DNA of 35,263 nucleotides from an uncultured Bacteroidota bacterium. Its GTDB lineage: Bacteria > Bacteroidota > Bacteroidia > Chitinophagales > Chitinophagaceae. The notes beneath the pieces are model-generated. The model ran no database searches, was not told the origin of the DNA, and saw nothing but the letters and a program-made list of their open reading frames with translations. The stretch's first letter is position 1, and each line of letters opens with the position of its first letter. The position numbers and the translations under genes are program-made. The DNA lies in contig CAIVEH010000074.1 of assembly GCA_903904855.1 (NCBI GenBank), forward strand, positions 1-35,263, read 5' to 3'. Below, piece by piece: positions 24,601 through 32,119 of the stretch.

Positions 24601-26386
24601 AAATAGGATAAGGACCTCTCACAGTAAATGCAGTGGAGATTTTACAACCATTTGTAGTCTCCTTATAAGTAATTGTAACAGTACCTGCCGCAACACCTGT
24701 AACAGTACCTGATGCAGTATCGATTGAAGCTATTGCAGCATTGCTTGTACTCCAGGTTCCGGGAGTAGTTGCATCTGTCAGTGTTACATTCTGCCCGGTA
24801 CATACATTCATTGTACCGCCAATAGAGGCAGGAAGAGCATTAACGGTAACGATAGTAGTGGAAACACAACCTAACCTGCTATAACTGATAGTTGCATTAC
24901 CAGCACCTGTACCGGTCATAATACCATATGAATTGATAGTAGCCTTGGTAACATCACTGCTGCTCCATACACCACCTGGCACTGCATCAGTTAAAGTTGA
25001 TGTTGCACCCTGGCATATAGATCCTGTTCCGCTGATAGCGCCCACTGAGGATGCTGGATTTACGGTAACCATAGCAGTTTTAAAACAACCGCCCTGTGTG
25101 TAAGTAATGATTGCATAACCTGCAGTTAAACCGGTTACAGTACCTGTAGCTGAACCTACTGTAGCAAAAACAAGATTGCTGCTGGTCCAGGTACCACCTG
25201 CCGGCGAAGAAGAAAGTGTAGAAGGAGTTCCGACACAAACACCCAGATTACCTGTTATTGTGCCAATTGTGTTTGCATTTACAGTAACAGTCTTTGTAAC
25301 TGTGCAACCACTCTTAGTGTAGCGGATTACAGCATGACCTATAATCAAACCGGTTACAACACCAGTTGCAGAGATGCTGGCTGTATCAGGATTTGCGCTG
25401 CTCCATGTACCCAATGGGGTTAAATCTGCCAAAGCAGTTGTACTACCCACACAAACTGTAGGAGAAGCCGGTGTAATTGCCAAAATAGAACTCAATGCAG
25501 TTACTATAACAGGCCTTGTCTGAAAACAGGTACCTACCGTATAAGTAAGTATGGTGGAACCTGCTGCAACGCCGGTGATAACACCAGTGCCACTGACAAC
25601 AGAAGCTACTGCAGGGGTACTGCTTGACCATGTACCGCCAGGAGTTGGATCAGTAGCAGTAATTGTATTGCTGGTACATACAGCTAATGTGCCAATACCA
25701 TTGATAGATGCAACACCATTTGCGCCTACAACTACAGTATCGGTTACATAACATAATGCCCCGGTTCTTCCATAAGTAATGATAGCAGTACCTGCAGAAA
25801 TGCCGGTAACCATACCAGTAGCGAGAGAAGGAGTAGAAACAGGAACAACTGTAGCAACAGAAGGATTACTGCTTCCCCAGTTTCCGGTAAAAGTAGAATC
25901 AGTAAGCGTAAGTGTATTACCGACACAAACAGCTGAAGCGCCAACTATTGGCTGGGTAACAGTTATTGTAGTTGCAATAGAATAAATACCCACGGTGTAA
26001 GTAATTGTTACCACACCACCATGAACACCAGTTACAAGACCGGTTCCTGAAACAACTGTAGCAATAGCTGTGTTGGAACTTGTCCATGTACCGCCGCTAA
26101 CTGTATTATGTAAAGTTGTGTTTGTACCAACACAAATTGTAGTACCGCCGGTTATTACAGGTAATTCTGGAGCTGGAGTACCTGATCCGCCAAGGGACAA
26201 ATCAGAAGGTATGGATGAAACATGACTTGAAAGCGAACCATTTCCACCTCCTTGCGCAAATGCAGCCTGGCAGCCAAGCAACAAAACTGCTACTAAAAAA
26301 CCTCTGATTCCCAACAGCGCAGACCTGTGGCCAGCCTTCATCCAGGGGGATGCTGTCAGTAACCATCTTTTATTTGTATTTATCAT
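21635..26386 (-). CDS. 1583-residue Ig-like (BIG2-type) repeat protein, type IX secretion cargo
   Basis: A long signal peptide ends near AAFAQ (about residue 45; an internal ATG at 26341 would shorten it by 15). I count 19 tandem Ig-like repeats of about 65-80 residues, each with a GGTWSSSN..IATI core, a G-[VI]-[VT]-[TS]-G turn, ITYT, and usually two cysteines (VC.G..TTL near the start and GC near the end) that could form one disulfide per repeat. The last 80 residues are a type A type IX sorting domain (SLFPNPTNGNINI and GMYLV). It should be exported through T9SS and attached to or released from the surface. It lies 42 bp downstream of a tetraheme cytochrome gene, so co-expression is likely. 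A scaffold or adhesin role is inferred. Confidence 0.88.
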   Translation of the reverse strand: MINTNKRWLLTASPWMKAGHRSALLGIRGFLVAVLLLGCQAAFAQGGGNGSLSSHVSSIPSDLSLGGSGTPAPELPVITGGTTICVGTNTTLHNTVSGGTWTSSNTAIATVVSGTGLVTGVHGGVVTITYTVGIYSIATTITVTQPIVGASAVCVGNTLTLTDSTFTGNWGSSNPSVATVVPVSTPSLATGMVTGISAGTAIITYGRTGALCYVTDTVVVGANGVASINGIGTLAVCTSNTITATDPTPGGTWSSSTPAVASVVSGTGVITGVAAGSTILTYTVGTCFQTRPVIVTALSSILAITPASPTVCVGSTTALADLTPLGTWSSANPDTASISATGVVTGLIIGHAVIRYTKSGCTVTKTVTVNANTIGTITGNLGVCVGTPSTLSSSPAGGTWTSSNLVFATVGSATGTVTGLTAGYAIITYTQGGCFKTAMVTVNPASSVGAISGTGSICQGATSTLTDAVPGGVWSSSDVTKATINSYGIMTGTGAGNATISYSRLGCVSTTIVTVNALPASIGGTMNVCTGQNVTLTDATTPGTWSTSNAAIASIDTASGTVTGVAAGTVTITYKETTNGCKISTAFTVRGPYPISGGNIDCIAPLTYLYLSNSTLGGTWSSANVTIATVNATTGAVTGINAGTVNITYTQPTTGCWVVKPITVNFAPGNISGNFATCAGATTTLTDSSGGGVWASSNPAIATIGTTGIVSGLTTGGTVISYTKNGCTMMANVVVSASVNPITGPNSVCAGYATINLSDATTGGEWSTTSTYIYLSGSGVVTGGSVITGMVTTAVVNYTVGGCTVSKTITINPNPVTAPSGLPSVCNGSSITLTDLTPGGGTWSSQYPLVASVGAGTGVVTGLSSGTAAITFTGTGGCFKTFIVHVNDTPNTITGSWTVCAGQTTTLGGETGLGYGWITSNSAVASVDTIGNVTGVSVGTATITFARSGGCAVYHNMTVLANPSAISYKTTAAVCMGGVPDSVKDATTGGTWSSSATGVLTIAGSASTGFYGLTAVSGGTSVITYTGPNGCFVTSTATVNATPTAAITGNSGPTCVSSVLQLSDASGSSLGTWTSTTTTKATINTAGLVTGVATGTSVISYTYLGCIATTTVTVNANNVGAINGSTSVCISDTTTLSDTTAGGTWSTSNTSIGTIDASTGRITGISTGFLVVTYTSAGGCMTYINPYTVSSAMPAITGTATVCKGLTTTLSNAVSGGTWTTTSGAIATILSNGTLTGVAAGSTNVTYTVIGCQTNRPILTVTVLPVPATITGVPYVNKVCQGSSTVLTETVTGGTWTSSDVTLAYISGTTLTTATIAGASVGVPYITYTLPNGCFVSTVMSVGFPASPIVGSNVCSANSATFTDPTPGGSWSLTNGNAIIDATLGIINPSVTGAVDTALYTTPGCTAVSYVFTINPSPAAITGTFSVCKTSTTTLSDTSSGGTWTSSDVTIATIGTSGIVTGVNGGYVNISYTVANGCMSVVSAFYVDPCGHKSNPAPVATEQSYSLFPNPTNGNINITQAIPVDGTMEVTVLNAMGAKVYSGPVSFTDGLGSLTLSTASGMYLVMLQDNQRLVQTFKVVIER

Positions 26387-26428
26387 GACTATTAATTTTA
26401 AATGAGTAATTAATGTTTTTAGGTCCAG

Positions 26429-27151
26429 TTATAGTTTATGGCAAGTAAAACACAATGCACTTCCTACGTTGCTCTTGATGAGCAGATGATTAACGCCGGC
26501 AGCATTATGCGGGTCATGACATGATGTACACTGTACTTTATCATACTCAAGCATATCAGATTGAATGGTACCACTGTGAACGCCAGATGGTGTTGAAGAA
26601 GGATCCCATATTTTATGGTCGGTAGTAGCCAGTGTTGTATTGTAAGTAAAAGAAATCGGGTGAGTAGTACTCAGGTCTGTTCCCAGGTTGGCAACACCGC
26701 CGTCGAATTGTGCCATTGTTGTGGTTGCTGTAGTAAATGTTCTGAAATTGGCAAGAGCCACAGTACCATCGTGGCAGCTGAGGCAAAGCTTGGAACTACC
26801 ATCAGGATTACCAACTGAAGAAGCGCCTTCTCTCCAGAAATTATAACCCTGGCTGTAGATAGAATAACTGGCATTTGAAAGGCTATGGTCCCATAATGGT
26901 CCGAAAGCGCCTGCATTGTTATTGTTATAGCCGGTAGCAGCAATGTCACGAATATTACTATTGTGAGGTGCATGGCATGGGCGGCAAATTTGTCCCTGAA
27001 GTTGCGCAGTAATTGGCGTTGTAAAGTTCCAGGTATTATTAGACAAAGAAAAATCATGCTTGGAACCCACTATAGTTCCGGCCTGCCCGTAGCATAATTG
27101 TGTAAGACCCAGAAACAGGGAACTTGCGATAAAAAATGATTTGAATCTCAT
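26429..27151 (-). CDS. Tetraheme c-type cytochrome (paired CXXCH family)
   Basis: The 240-residue protein has a signal peptide (cleavage near CYGQA) and four haem motifs: CRPCHAPH, CLSCHDG, CTSCHDPH and CFTCHKL. The protein stops two residues after the last His. THPISFTYN is the conserved HP[VI]SF segment seen in paired-CXXCH multihaem cytochromes. It is homologous end to end with the product of 27199-27843 and with the first 210 residues of the 12-haem protein. It should be a periplasmic or surface electron carrier. It sits between another tetraheme gene (47 bp upstream) and the giant Ig-like gene (42 bp downstream). Confidence 0.9.
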   Translation of the reverse strand: MRFKSFFIASSLFLGLTQLCYGQAGTIVGSKHDFSLSNNTWNFTTPITAQLQGQICRPCHAPHNSNIRDIAATGYNNNNAGAFGPLWDHSLSNASYSIYSQGYNFWREGASSVGNPDGSSKLCLSCHDGTVALANFRTFTTATTTMAQFDGGVANLGTDLSTTHPISFTYNTTLATTDHKIWDPSSTPSGVHSGTIQSDMLEYDKVQCTSCHDPHNAAGVNHLLIKSNVGSALCFTCHKL

Positions 27152-27198
27152 AAATATTTTTATTTAAATGTTTATAATTAGTTTGTTGTGATAATCAA

Positions 27199-27843
27199 TT
27201 ATTTATTATGGCATGTTAAGCAAAGGGCGCTGCCTGCATTGCTTATTTTCCCGAATCTGTAAATGGTCTGATCGTGAACTTCATGGCATGATGGGCATTG
27301 TACTTTTCCGTTTATATCCAGCATATCGGTAGCAATTGTACCACCAAGGCTGGTTGTAGCTGTGGAAGGATCTTTTAATGCGCCATCGAGCTGAGCTAAA
27401 GCAGTATTATAAACAAAAGATACCGGATGGTCATTGGTAAGATCGATACCTAAGTTAGATGCGTGAGTCCCAAGCAATTGCTGTGTTCCACTAGTTCCTT
27501 GTAACCTTCCGCCAAACTGGTTCTTGGCAGTAACACCGTCATGGCAGCTCAGGCATAATTTAGATGCTCCGTCTGGCTGAGTAATAGTTGATGCACCACG
27601 CTGAGGGAATTTATACCCGATATAAGTAGAGAATATCTGGGTTGTTGTACCATGGTTCCAAAGCGGAACAGCAGTCGCGTCAGTTCCGTGAGGAGCATGA
27701 CATACAATACAGAGCTCACCAGAGGTGTTCACCGTGGTGGTGTTAGTGAAATCATGTGGTGAGCCTTTAATGTTTTGCCCTAAACATAGCGGAGTAAGCC
27801 CCAGCAGGAGTGAGCTTATCAGTACTAATTTTCTGAGTTTCAT
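27199..27843 (-). CDS. Tetraheme c-type cytochrome (paired CXXCH family)
   Basis: The ATG at 27843 is chosen: it starts a typical signal peptide (MKLRKLVLISS, cleavage near CLGQ), and the in-frame ATG at 27885 would overlap the proposed -7 element. The 214-residue protein has CIVCHAPH, CLSCHDG, CPSCHEVH and CLTCHNK, and also ends right after the last haem motif. NDHPVSFVYN is conserved. It is a paralogue of the next gene and first of the presumed tetraheme/tetraheme/giant-Ig operon. The promoter with an Fnr-like dyad is at 27885-27927. Confidence 0.9.
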   Translation of the reverse strand: MKLRKLVLISSLLLGLTPLCLGQNIKGSPHDFTNTTTVNTSGELCIVCHAPHGTDATAVPLWNHGTTTQIFSTYIGYKFPQRGASTITQPDGASKLCLSCHDGVTAKNQFGGRLQGTSGTQQLLGTHASNLGIDLTNDHPVSFVYNTALAQLDGALKDPSTATTSLGGTIATDMLDINGKVQCPSCHEVHDQTIYRFGKISNAGSALCLTCHNK

Positions 27844-27884
27844 AATATACCTTGTTTTTAAAATGTTTGGAATAAATCTTAACA

Positions 27885-27927
27885 CAAATTTAGAACGGGC
27901 AACATGACTTAGTTATGACAGTTATCA
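27885..27927 (-). promoter_or_regulatory. Tetraheme operon promoter with Fnr-like dyad
   Basis: The minus-strand -7 element is TAAATTTG (27892 to 27885), 42 bp before the start codon. The dyad TGAC-AGTT-ATCA (27916-27927, 7 of 8 specified bases) is centred 29.5 bp upstream of the first T. Confidence 0.6.
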
Positions 27928-28114
27928 TCCTGAAATATGCGTTTTCGCATACTTCAGAAACACCTCCTGAAATGGCTTGATTTTTACCATAAATAATGAA
28001 TAAAATACGTTGAAACACTTGCTGGGAGCAGGTTTCAGGAAATTGCATTTGTTTACTTTTTTTGATGTGATTTTTTGTAAAAATCAGGATGGCTGACATG
28101 AATCATTCTCATTT

Positions 28115-28148
28115 TGATCAAGATCAGCACAAAACCTGATTCAGATCA
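28115..28148. promoter_or_regulatory. Tandem perfect Fnr-like dyads, 22 bp centre to centre
   Basis: TGAT-CAAG-ATCA (28115-28126) and TGAT-TCAG-ATCA (28137-28148) are both perfect. Their 22-bp spacing, two helical turns, equals that of the pair in the Crp/Fnr promoter. No -7 element lies at the 29.5-bp distance on either strand, so these may be distal sites for the tetraheme operon promoter some 220 bp away. Confidence 0.5.
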
Positions 28149-28210
28149 GTTTTCCTGCTACCTTTTACATCCTTTTTCACAAGGAATAGCACAAAAAATG
28201 ACACAAAAAA

Positions 28211-28236
28211 ATCCGGCATACCATTGCATGCCGGAT
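28211..28236 (-). terminator. Terminator of the NHL/12-haem operon
   Basis: A 9-bp stem (ATCCGGCAT with ATGCCGGAT, 8-nt loop) is followed by a T run on the minus strand, 27 bp past the stop of the 12-haem gene. Confidence 0.8.
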
Positions 28237-28262
28237 TAATAAATATTCAGTCAGCATTCAGA

Positions 28263-30005
28263 TCAATAACTGGAGCCTGTATTCAGGTGCCTGTGATATA
28301 CTCCCAGTGTATCGGAAGCATGCTCGTGGCAAACAAAATAACATTTGCGATTTTGTATGTCTATCATTTTACCGTTAAACAGGTTAGGTTTTATCACAGT
28401 TGTATCAAAATTAAGTAACCGCTCAAATGCCGAACCTGCATTTCCTCCGTTTGTGCCTAATGCACCATCATAGCCATGAGGATCGTGGCAGGTATTACAA
28501 CCAACATATTTCATAAAATGCCCGCCCGATATACTTGTGTGAATAGTAGTAACAGTAGATACATTGTGACACTGAAAGCACAGGGGCCAGTGCATACTCA
28601 GATCGGTAGCGTTCCACCCTGCACCAAGCTTGGGGAATCGCGCAGTATCATAGGCATATTTAAGTATAGCCACATTATTTGAACCGTGTGGCCCGGCTGG
28701 TGAACCTGATCCGTCGCTGCCATGGCAATCGCCGCAATACATCCTGCTCGATACGGTCCAGGGCCCGGTAAGGCTGGTAACAAGAGGATTCATACCCTCA
28801 GCGGCCACCGGATGGTAGGAAACGTTGGTAGGCTGAAAATTCAGGCGCATATTGCCTACACCACGGTATCTCTGGGTATATGGCAGCACTGCCGGATTAT
28901 CTGAATGGCATTTAAAGCATATCTGGTATTCATAATTTGCCGGGTTCACCGTACTGCCGTTCAGGTCAAGCCCGGTAACCCCTGTCAAAAATCCATTCAC
29001 ATTGGGCGCCGATGCTGTAGTATTGTTGGTTGCATGAGGATTATGGCAATCAGCACATTCCACATGCTTTGTGCCCATCAGGGCCGTTTCATTTTCGTAA
29101 TGTACGCCTGTATATCCATAAACATTATGTTTATATGTTTTGGTCAGCTGAGTCTGTATGTTTTTTGCTGCAACATTACCATTATGGCAATTCAGGCAAT
29201 TGTCTTCTTCATTCTGATAATTGAGTAACCTTGCCGCACCACCTGCATTATGAGGTGCATGGCAATTCTCACAGGCATTGTCGGATACTTTGTTATACGA
29301 TGTATGCAGCCATGGATTTACTCCGGAACCATTCCATGTCTTGGTTGATATACTGTGCGAACTGTTTGCCCAATAGGTTTTATCGTGGCAGCTGAAACAA
29401 AGCTGAGACCCCTGGGTTGTGGCCACCAGGAAGTTGCCAAAAGTATTATCATGAGCTTCATGGCACGATGTACACTGAACCTTATTGCTCCTGTCGAGAG
29501 CCACAGGTTGGGTAATATTTGAAGGCTGCTTTAATTGGCCGTTTAAGGCAACCAGGGAGGCATCGTAAATAAATGAAACCGGGTGGTCATCAGATAAATT
29601 GGTACCCAGGTTGGTTGGGCCGGCTGGCAAAGTAGTAATGCCCCCGAAACTGATTACGGATGGTGAACTCACCACACTGCCGAGGGCAATTGTTCCATCA
29701 TGGCAGGAAAGGCACATCATCGAAGTGCCATCGGGCTGACCAACTACTGCATTAAGTGTTGAGCTTGAATAGAGCGTATAAAATACCCCCGGATCATTCT
29801 TATTCCAGAGTGGCCCACCTGGCAGGCTCCTGGCATTGTGAGGCGTATGGCAAAATATGCAAACCTCTGTCTCGCTGTTTGCTTTAATGGTACCGGGCCC
29901 CGTTACCGACAAATTATGTTTTGTATTCAGTATCGACTGGCCTTCCGTGGTCTGCGGGGCCCAATACAAACAAATAAACAAAATGACCTTAAGTGTCTTT
30001 TTCAT
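28263..30005 (-). CDS. Dodecaheme c-type cytochrome
   Basis: The 580-residue protein has a signal peptide (to about residue 22) and haem motifs beginning at C49, C98, C178, C203, C245, C270, C317, C363, C424, C476 and C503 (all CXXCH), plus C555-X3-C559-H560 (CX3CH). That makes 11 canonical and one wider site. Residues 1-210 correspond to the two neighbouring tetraheme proteins, including DDHPVSFIYD, so the remainder is an extension with eight more sites. Several motifs are followed by PH, as in paired-CXXCH families. No membrane anchor or T9SS domain is evident. It begins 2 bp after the NHL gene. It is a likely wire-type conductor between periplasm and surface; the acceptor is unknown. Confidence 0.92.
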   Translation of the reverse strand: MKKTLKVILFICLYWAPQTTEGQSILNTKHNLSVTGPGTIKANSETEVCIFCHTPHNARSLPGGPLWNKNDPGVFYTLYSSSTLNAVVGQPDGTSMMCLSCHDGTIALGSVVSSPSVISFGGITTLPAGPTNLGTNLSDDHPVSFIYDASLVALNGQLKQPSNITQPVALDRSNKVQCTSCHEAHDNTFGNFLVATTQGSQLCFSCHDKTYWANSSHSISTKTWNGSGVNPWLHTSYNKVSDNACENCHAPHNAGGAARLLNYQNEEDNCLNCHNGNVAAKNIQTQLTKTYKHNVYGYTGVHYENETALMGTKHVECADCHNPHATNNTTASAPNVNGFLTGVTGLDLNGSTVNPANYEYQICFKCHSDNPAVLPYTQRYRGVGNMRLNFQPTNVSYHPVAAEGMNPLVTSLTGPWTVSSRMYCGDCHGSDGSGSPAGPHGSNNVAILKYAYDTARFPKLGAGWNATDLSMHWPLCFQCHNVSTVTTIHTSISGGHFMKYVGCNTCHDPHGYDGALGTNGGNAGSAFERLLNFDTTVIKPNLFNGKMIDIQNRKCYFVCHEHASDTLGVYHRHLNTGSSY

Positions 30006-30007
30006 GT

Positions 30008-31039
30008 TTAACTCCCGTTAATCAACTGAAATACCTGAATTCTTGAATTGTAGCTGTCTGCCACATAGATGTAATTTTTGCTGTCGATATATATTCCGGC
30101 TGGCATCCAGAATTCTTCCTTCCCCCTACCCTGCTTGCCGAAACTATACAGGAAGTTACCAGCCCTGTCGAATATCTGTACCACATGAAATAGTGCATCT
30201 GATACATAAATGTTACCGTAGGTATCTGTGGCAATGCCTTTGGGCCTGGCAAAAGACCCGCTGAAATCTCCAGCCTCGCCAAATGCTGTTACAAACTCAC
30301 CTTTCTTATTCAGTATCTTAACCCTGAAATTCATGGCATCAACTATATAGGCATCCCCTGCCTTATCGATACAGATGGATGTAGGGAAATTAAATTGCCC
30401 TGTATCATCTCCCCTCGACCCAGTCCTTCTAAGCAACTGCCCGGCCCGGTTAAAAACGGAAACCCTGTGAGCGCCTGTTTCAACAACCCATATTTCATTA
30501 TTTACGGCAGAATAGGCGATTCCGGTAGGTTGTTGTAATTGATTGGTATCATTAAACTCAATTAATTTCTTTTCGTCCTTGCTGAACCTATAGACCTTGT
30601 TCAGCCTTGAATCTGTAAAAAGCAAATCGCCATCGGGCAATTCGCAAACGCCAACCAGAGAAGAGAAATAATTTTCTTTTTTCTTAAAAGCCTTGGGCCT
30701 GTCTGCTTTTTTCTTTTCCACCTGGTACATGGTCTGAGCTCCCTGGTCAAGAACCCAGAAACTCGCAGGCGTTTTACCCACTATTGCTACCGGCCGCGAT
30801 ATACCCACTTCTTTATCTTTCTGTACCAGAAAATTATAAATTTTCTTAACCGTATTTACTTTAACCTCACCAGCTTTATGATCGGGATACTGGCTTTTCC
30901 ACTCTATATATGGGTGCCTGGCATTATCGTTAATTCCTCCGGCAATTGAGTCCTGGGCAATGCTGTGCTTACCCGCAATAATGCATAGCATCATACAGAT
31001 AAATAATACAGCATTTTTCTTCAGAATCATTGTTCTCAT
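30008..31039 (-). CDS. NHL-repeat beta-propeller protein, exported
   Basis: The 343-residue protein has a signal peptide (cleavage near HSIAQD; starts at 31039 or 31030 are both ATG). At least five NHL-type repeats are visible (for example GIAYSAVNNEIWVVETGAHRV, ICIDKAGDAYIVDAMNFRV, IATDTYGNIYVSD, IYIDSKNYIYVADSYNSRI), consistent with a six-bladed propeller. NHL proteins are often encoded with multihaem cytochromes in Geobacter-like bacteria, where they are thought to aid protein contacts. Here it is cotranscribed with the 12-haem cytochrome (2-bp gap). It could be an extracellular or periplasmic docking partner for that protein; no catalytic motif is seen. Confidence 0.85.
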   Translation of the reverse strand: MRTMILKKNAVLFICMMLCIIAGKHSIAQDSIAGGINDNARHPYIEWKSQYPDHKAGEVKVNTVKKIYNFLVQKDKEVGISRPVAIVGKTPASFWVLDQGAQTMYQVEKKKADRPKAFKKKENYFSSLVGVCELPDGDLLFTDSRLNKVYRFSKDEKKLIEFNDTNQLQQPTGIAYSAVNNEIWVVETGAHRVSVFNRAGQLLRRTGSRGDDTGQFNFPTSICIDKAGDAYIVDAMNFRVKILNKKGEFVTAFGEAGDFSGSFARPKGIATDTYGNIYVSDALFHVVQIFDRAGNFLYSFGKQGRGKEEFWMPAGIYIDSKNYIYVADSYNSRIQVFQLINGS

Positions 31040-31143
31040 TTGCTCATTGATTACCTTTACCGGAGTATTTTCAGGTATTTTTTTCAGTAAATCTGCCAGT
31101 ATTCTTTCAGGAACACACTTACCGGAATTTACTATTTACTATG

Positions 31144-31186
31144 CAAAACTATCTATGCGACCCTTTATTTCTAATGATTTTAATCA
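31144..31186 (-). promoter_or_regulatory. NHL/12-haem operon promoter with Fnr-like dyad
   Basis: The minus-strand -7 element TAGTTTTG (31151 to 31144) and the perfect dyad TGAT-TTTA-ATCA (31175-31186, extended to ATGAT...ATCAT) are separated by 29.5 bp, centre to first T. The start codon is about 105 bp downstream. Confidence 0.6.
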
Positions 31187-31196
31187 TATTACAAAA

Positions 31197-31239
31197 TGAC
31201 AAAACTCATTGAATACGCTGTCATCCGGTTATATGTTTG
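31197..31239 (+). promoter_or_regulatory. OB-fold lipoprotein promoter with degenerate Fnr-like dyad
   Basis: The plus-strand -7 element TATGTTTG (31232-31239) lies 30 bp before the ATG. The dyad TGAC-AAAA-CTCA (31197-31208, 6 of 8 bases; ATGAC...CTCAT extended) is centred 29.5 bp upstream of it. This promoter diverges from the NHL promoter, and each has its own dyad. Confidence 0.5.
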
Positions 31240-31268
31240 CATCCTCAATTATTCAAAAGCCAAATGCT

Positions 31269-32063
31269 ATGCTTCTTAAAAATCTGAAATTATTATCCGC
31301 CGGGCTCCTGCTTATGTTCGCCTCGTGCCAGTCTTCCACAGAGTCAAAATCGACATCTGAGGTTGCAAATTCCAACTTCCACAAGATTGTTGTCAAGGAA
31401 GTTTTGCAGGCAACTGAGTACACCTACCTGCACTCTAATGAGAACAATAATGACATCTGGCTGGCAGTACCCTCCATGCAAGCCAAACCAGGTGAAACCT
31501 ATTATTATGAAGGCGGTATCGAAATGAAAAAATTTGAGAGTAAAGATCTGAAAAAGGTCTTTGAATCGGTTATTCTGCTCGAAAAATTAAATACAGAACC
31601 TAAAAGCTCTTCAGTAGTGCCTTCCAACAAACCATATGCGGCCTCAGCAACCGGCCCTGCTGCTGCAGATAACAGCGGTACTCCGGCTCAGGATAGCGGT
31701 GCTGGCAGCGGTGGTACCTATACCCGCAAAGCCCCGGTAATTGAAAAGAAAGAAATCAAACTTGCTCCGGCCAAAGGGGGTGTTACAATAGCCGAACTCT
31801 TTAAAAATAAAGATAACTATTCAGGTAAAACAGTTAAGATACGTGGACAGGTAACCAAGTATACTCCAGCAGTAATGGGCAAAAACTGGATACATATACA
31901 GGATGGCACCGATGCCAATGGTAAATTTGACCTGACTGTAACCACTGCCGCAGAAGTAAAAATGGGTGAAATGGTAACCCTCGAAGGCAAAATAAGCCTG
32001 AACAAAGACCTGGGTTACGGTTACTTTTTTGATGTGATGATGGAAGATGCAGCGGTGAAATAA
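31269..32063 (+). CDS. Lipoprotein with C-terminal OB-fold (NrfJ/tRNA_anti-like) domain
   Basis: The ATG at 31269 gives a 264-residue lipoprotein (FASC, lipid cysteine near residue 18). The middle is a flexible region rich in A, G, S, T and P (about 120-160). The C-terminal 95 residues form an OB-fold of the nucleic-acid-binding-like type (FKNKDNYSGKTVKIRGQV, NWIHIQDG, VTLEGKI). Similar exported OB-fold domains occur with multihaem cytochrome genes (NrfJ-like), where they may bind small ligands or assist haem proteins. That link is from general knowledge. It is monocistronic, with a strong terminator after it and an Fnr-like promoter element before it. Confidence 0.75.
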   Translation: MLLKNLKLLSAGLLLMFASCQSSTESKSTSEVANSNFHKIVVKEVLQATEYTYLHSNENNNDIWLAVPSMQAKPGETYYYEGGIEMKKFESKDLKKVFESVILLEKLNTEPKSSSVVPSNKPYAASATGPAAADNSGTPAQDSGAGSGGTYTRKAPVIEKKEIKLAPAKGGVTIAELFKNKDNYSGKTVKIRGQVTKYTPAVMGKNWIHIQDGTDANGKFDLTVTTAAEVKMGEMVTLEGKISLNKDLGYGYFFDVMMEDAAVK

Positions 32064-32085
32064 TTAACTTATCAATAGAAATGAA

Positions 32086-32119
32086 ACATCGCAAGGGCCA
32101 TCCTTGCGATGTTTTTTTT
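32086..32119 (+). terminator. Terminator of the OB-fold lipoprotein gene
   Basis: A perfect 11-bp stem (ACATCGCAAGG with CCTTGCGATGT, 5-nt loop) is followed by eight T on the plus strand, overlapping the 3' end of the converging barrel gene. Its reverse complement may also end the barrel gene. Confidence 0.85.

Larger units (their letters stand above)
27844..28262. other. Regulatory intergenic region upstream of the tetraheme operon
   Basis: It holds, from right to left, the terminator of the 12-haem gene (28211-28236), two Fnr-like dyads 22 bp apart (28115-28148), about 190 bp in which I see nothing clear, and the operon promoter (27885-27927). A 69-codon open frame here has no support. Confidence 0.6.

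Noticed and set aside
27890-28099. 69-codon minus-strand gene beginning just downstream of the tandem Fnr-like dyads
   Set aside because: No homology features, it covers the proposed tetraheme promoter, and no -7 element precedes it.
28263-30005. NrfA or octahaem nitrite reductase
   Set aside because: No CXXCK catalytic haem motif is present, and motif order follows paired-CXXCH cytochromes.
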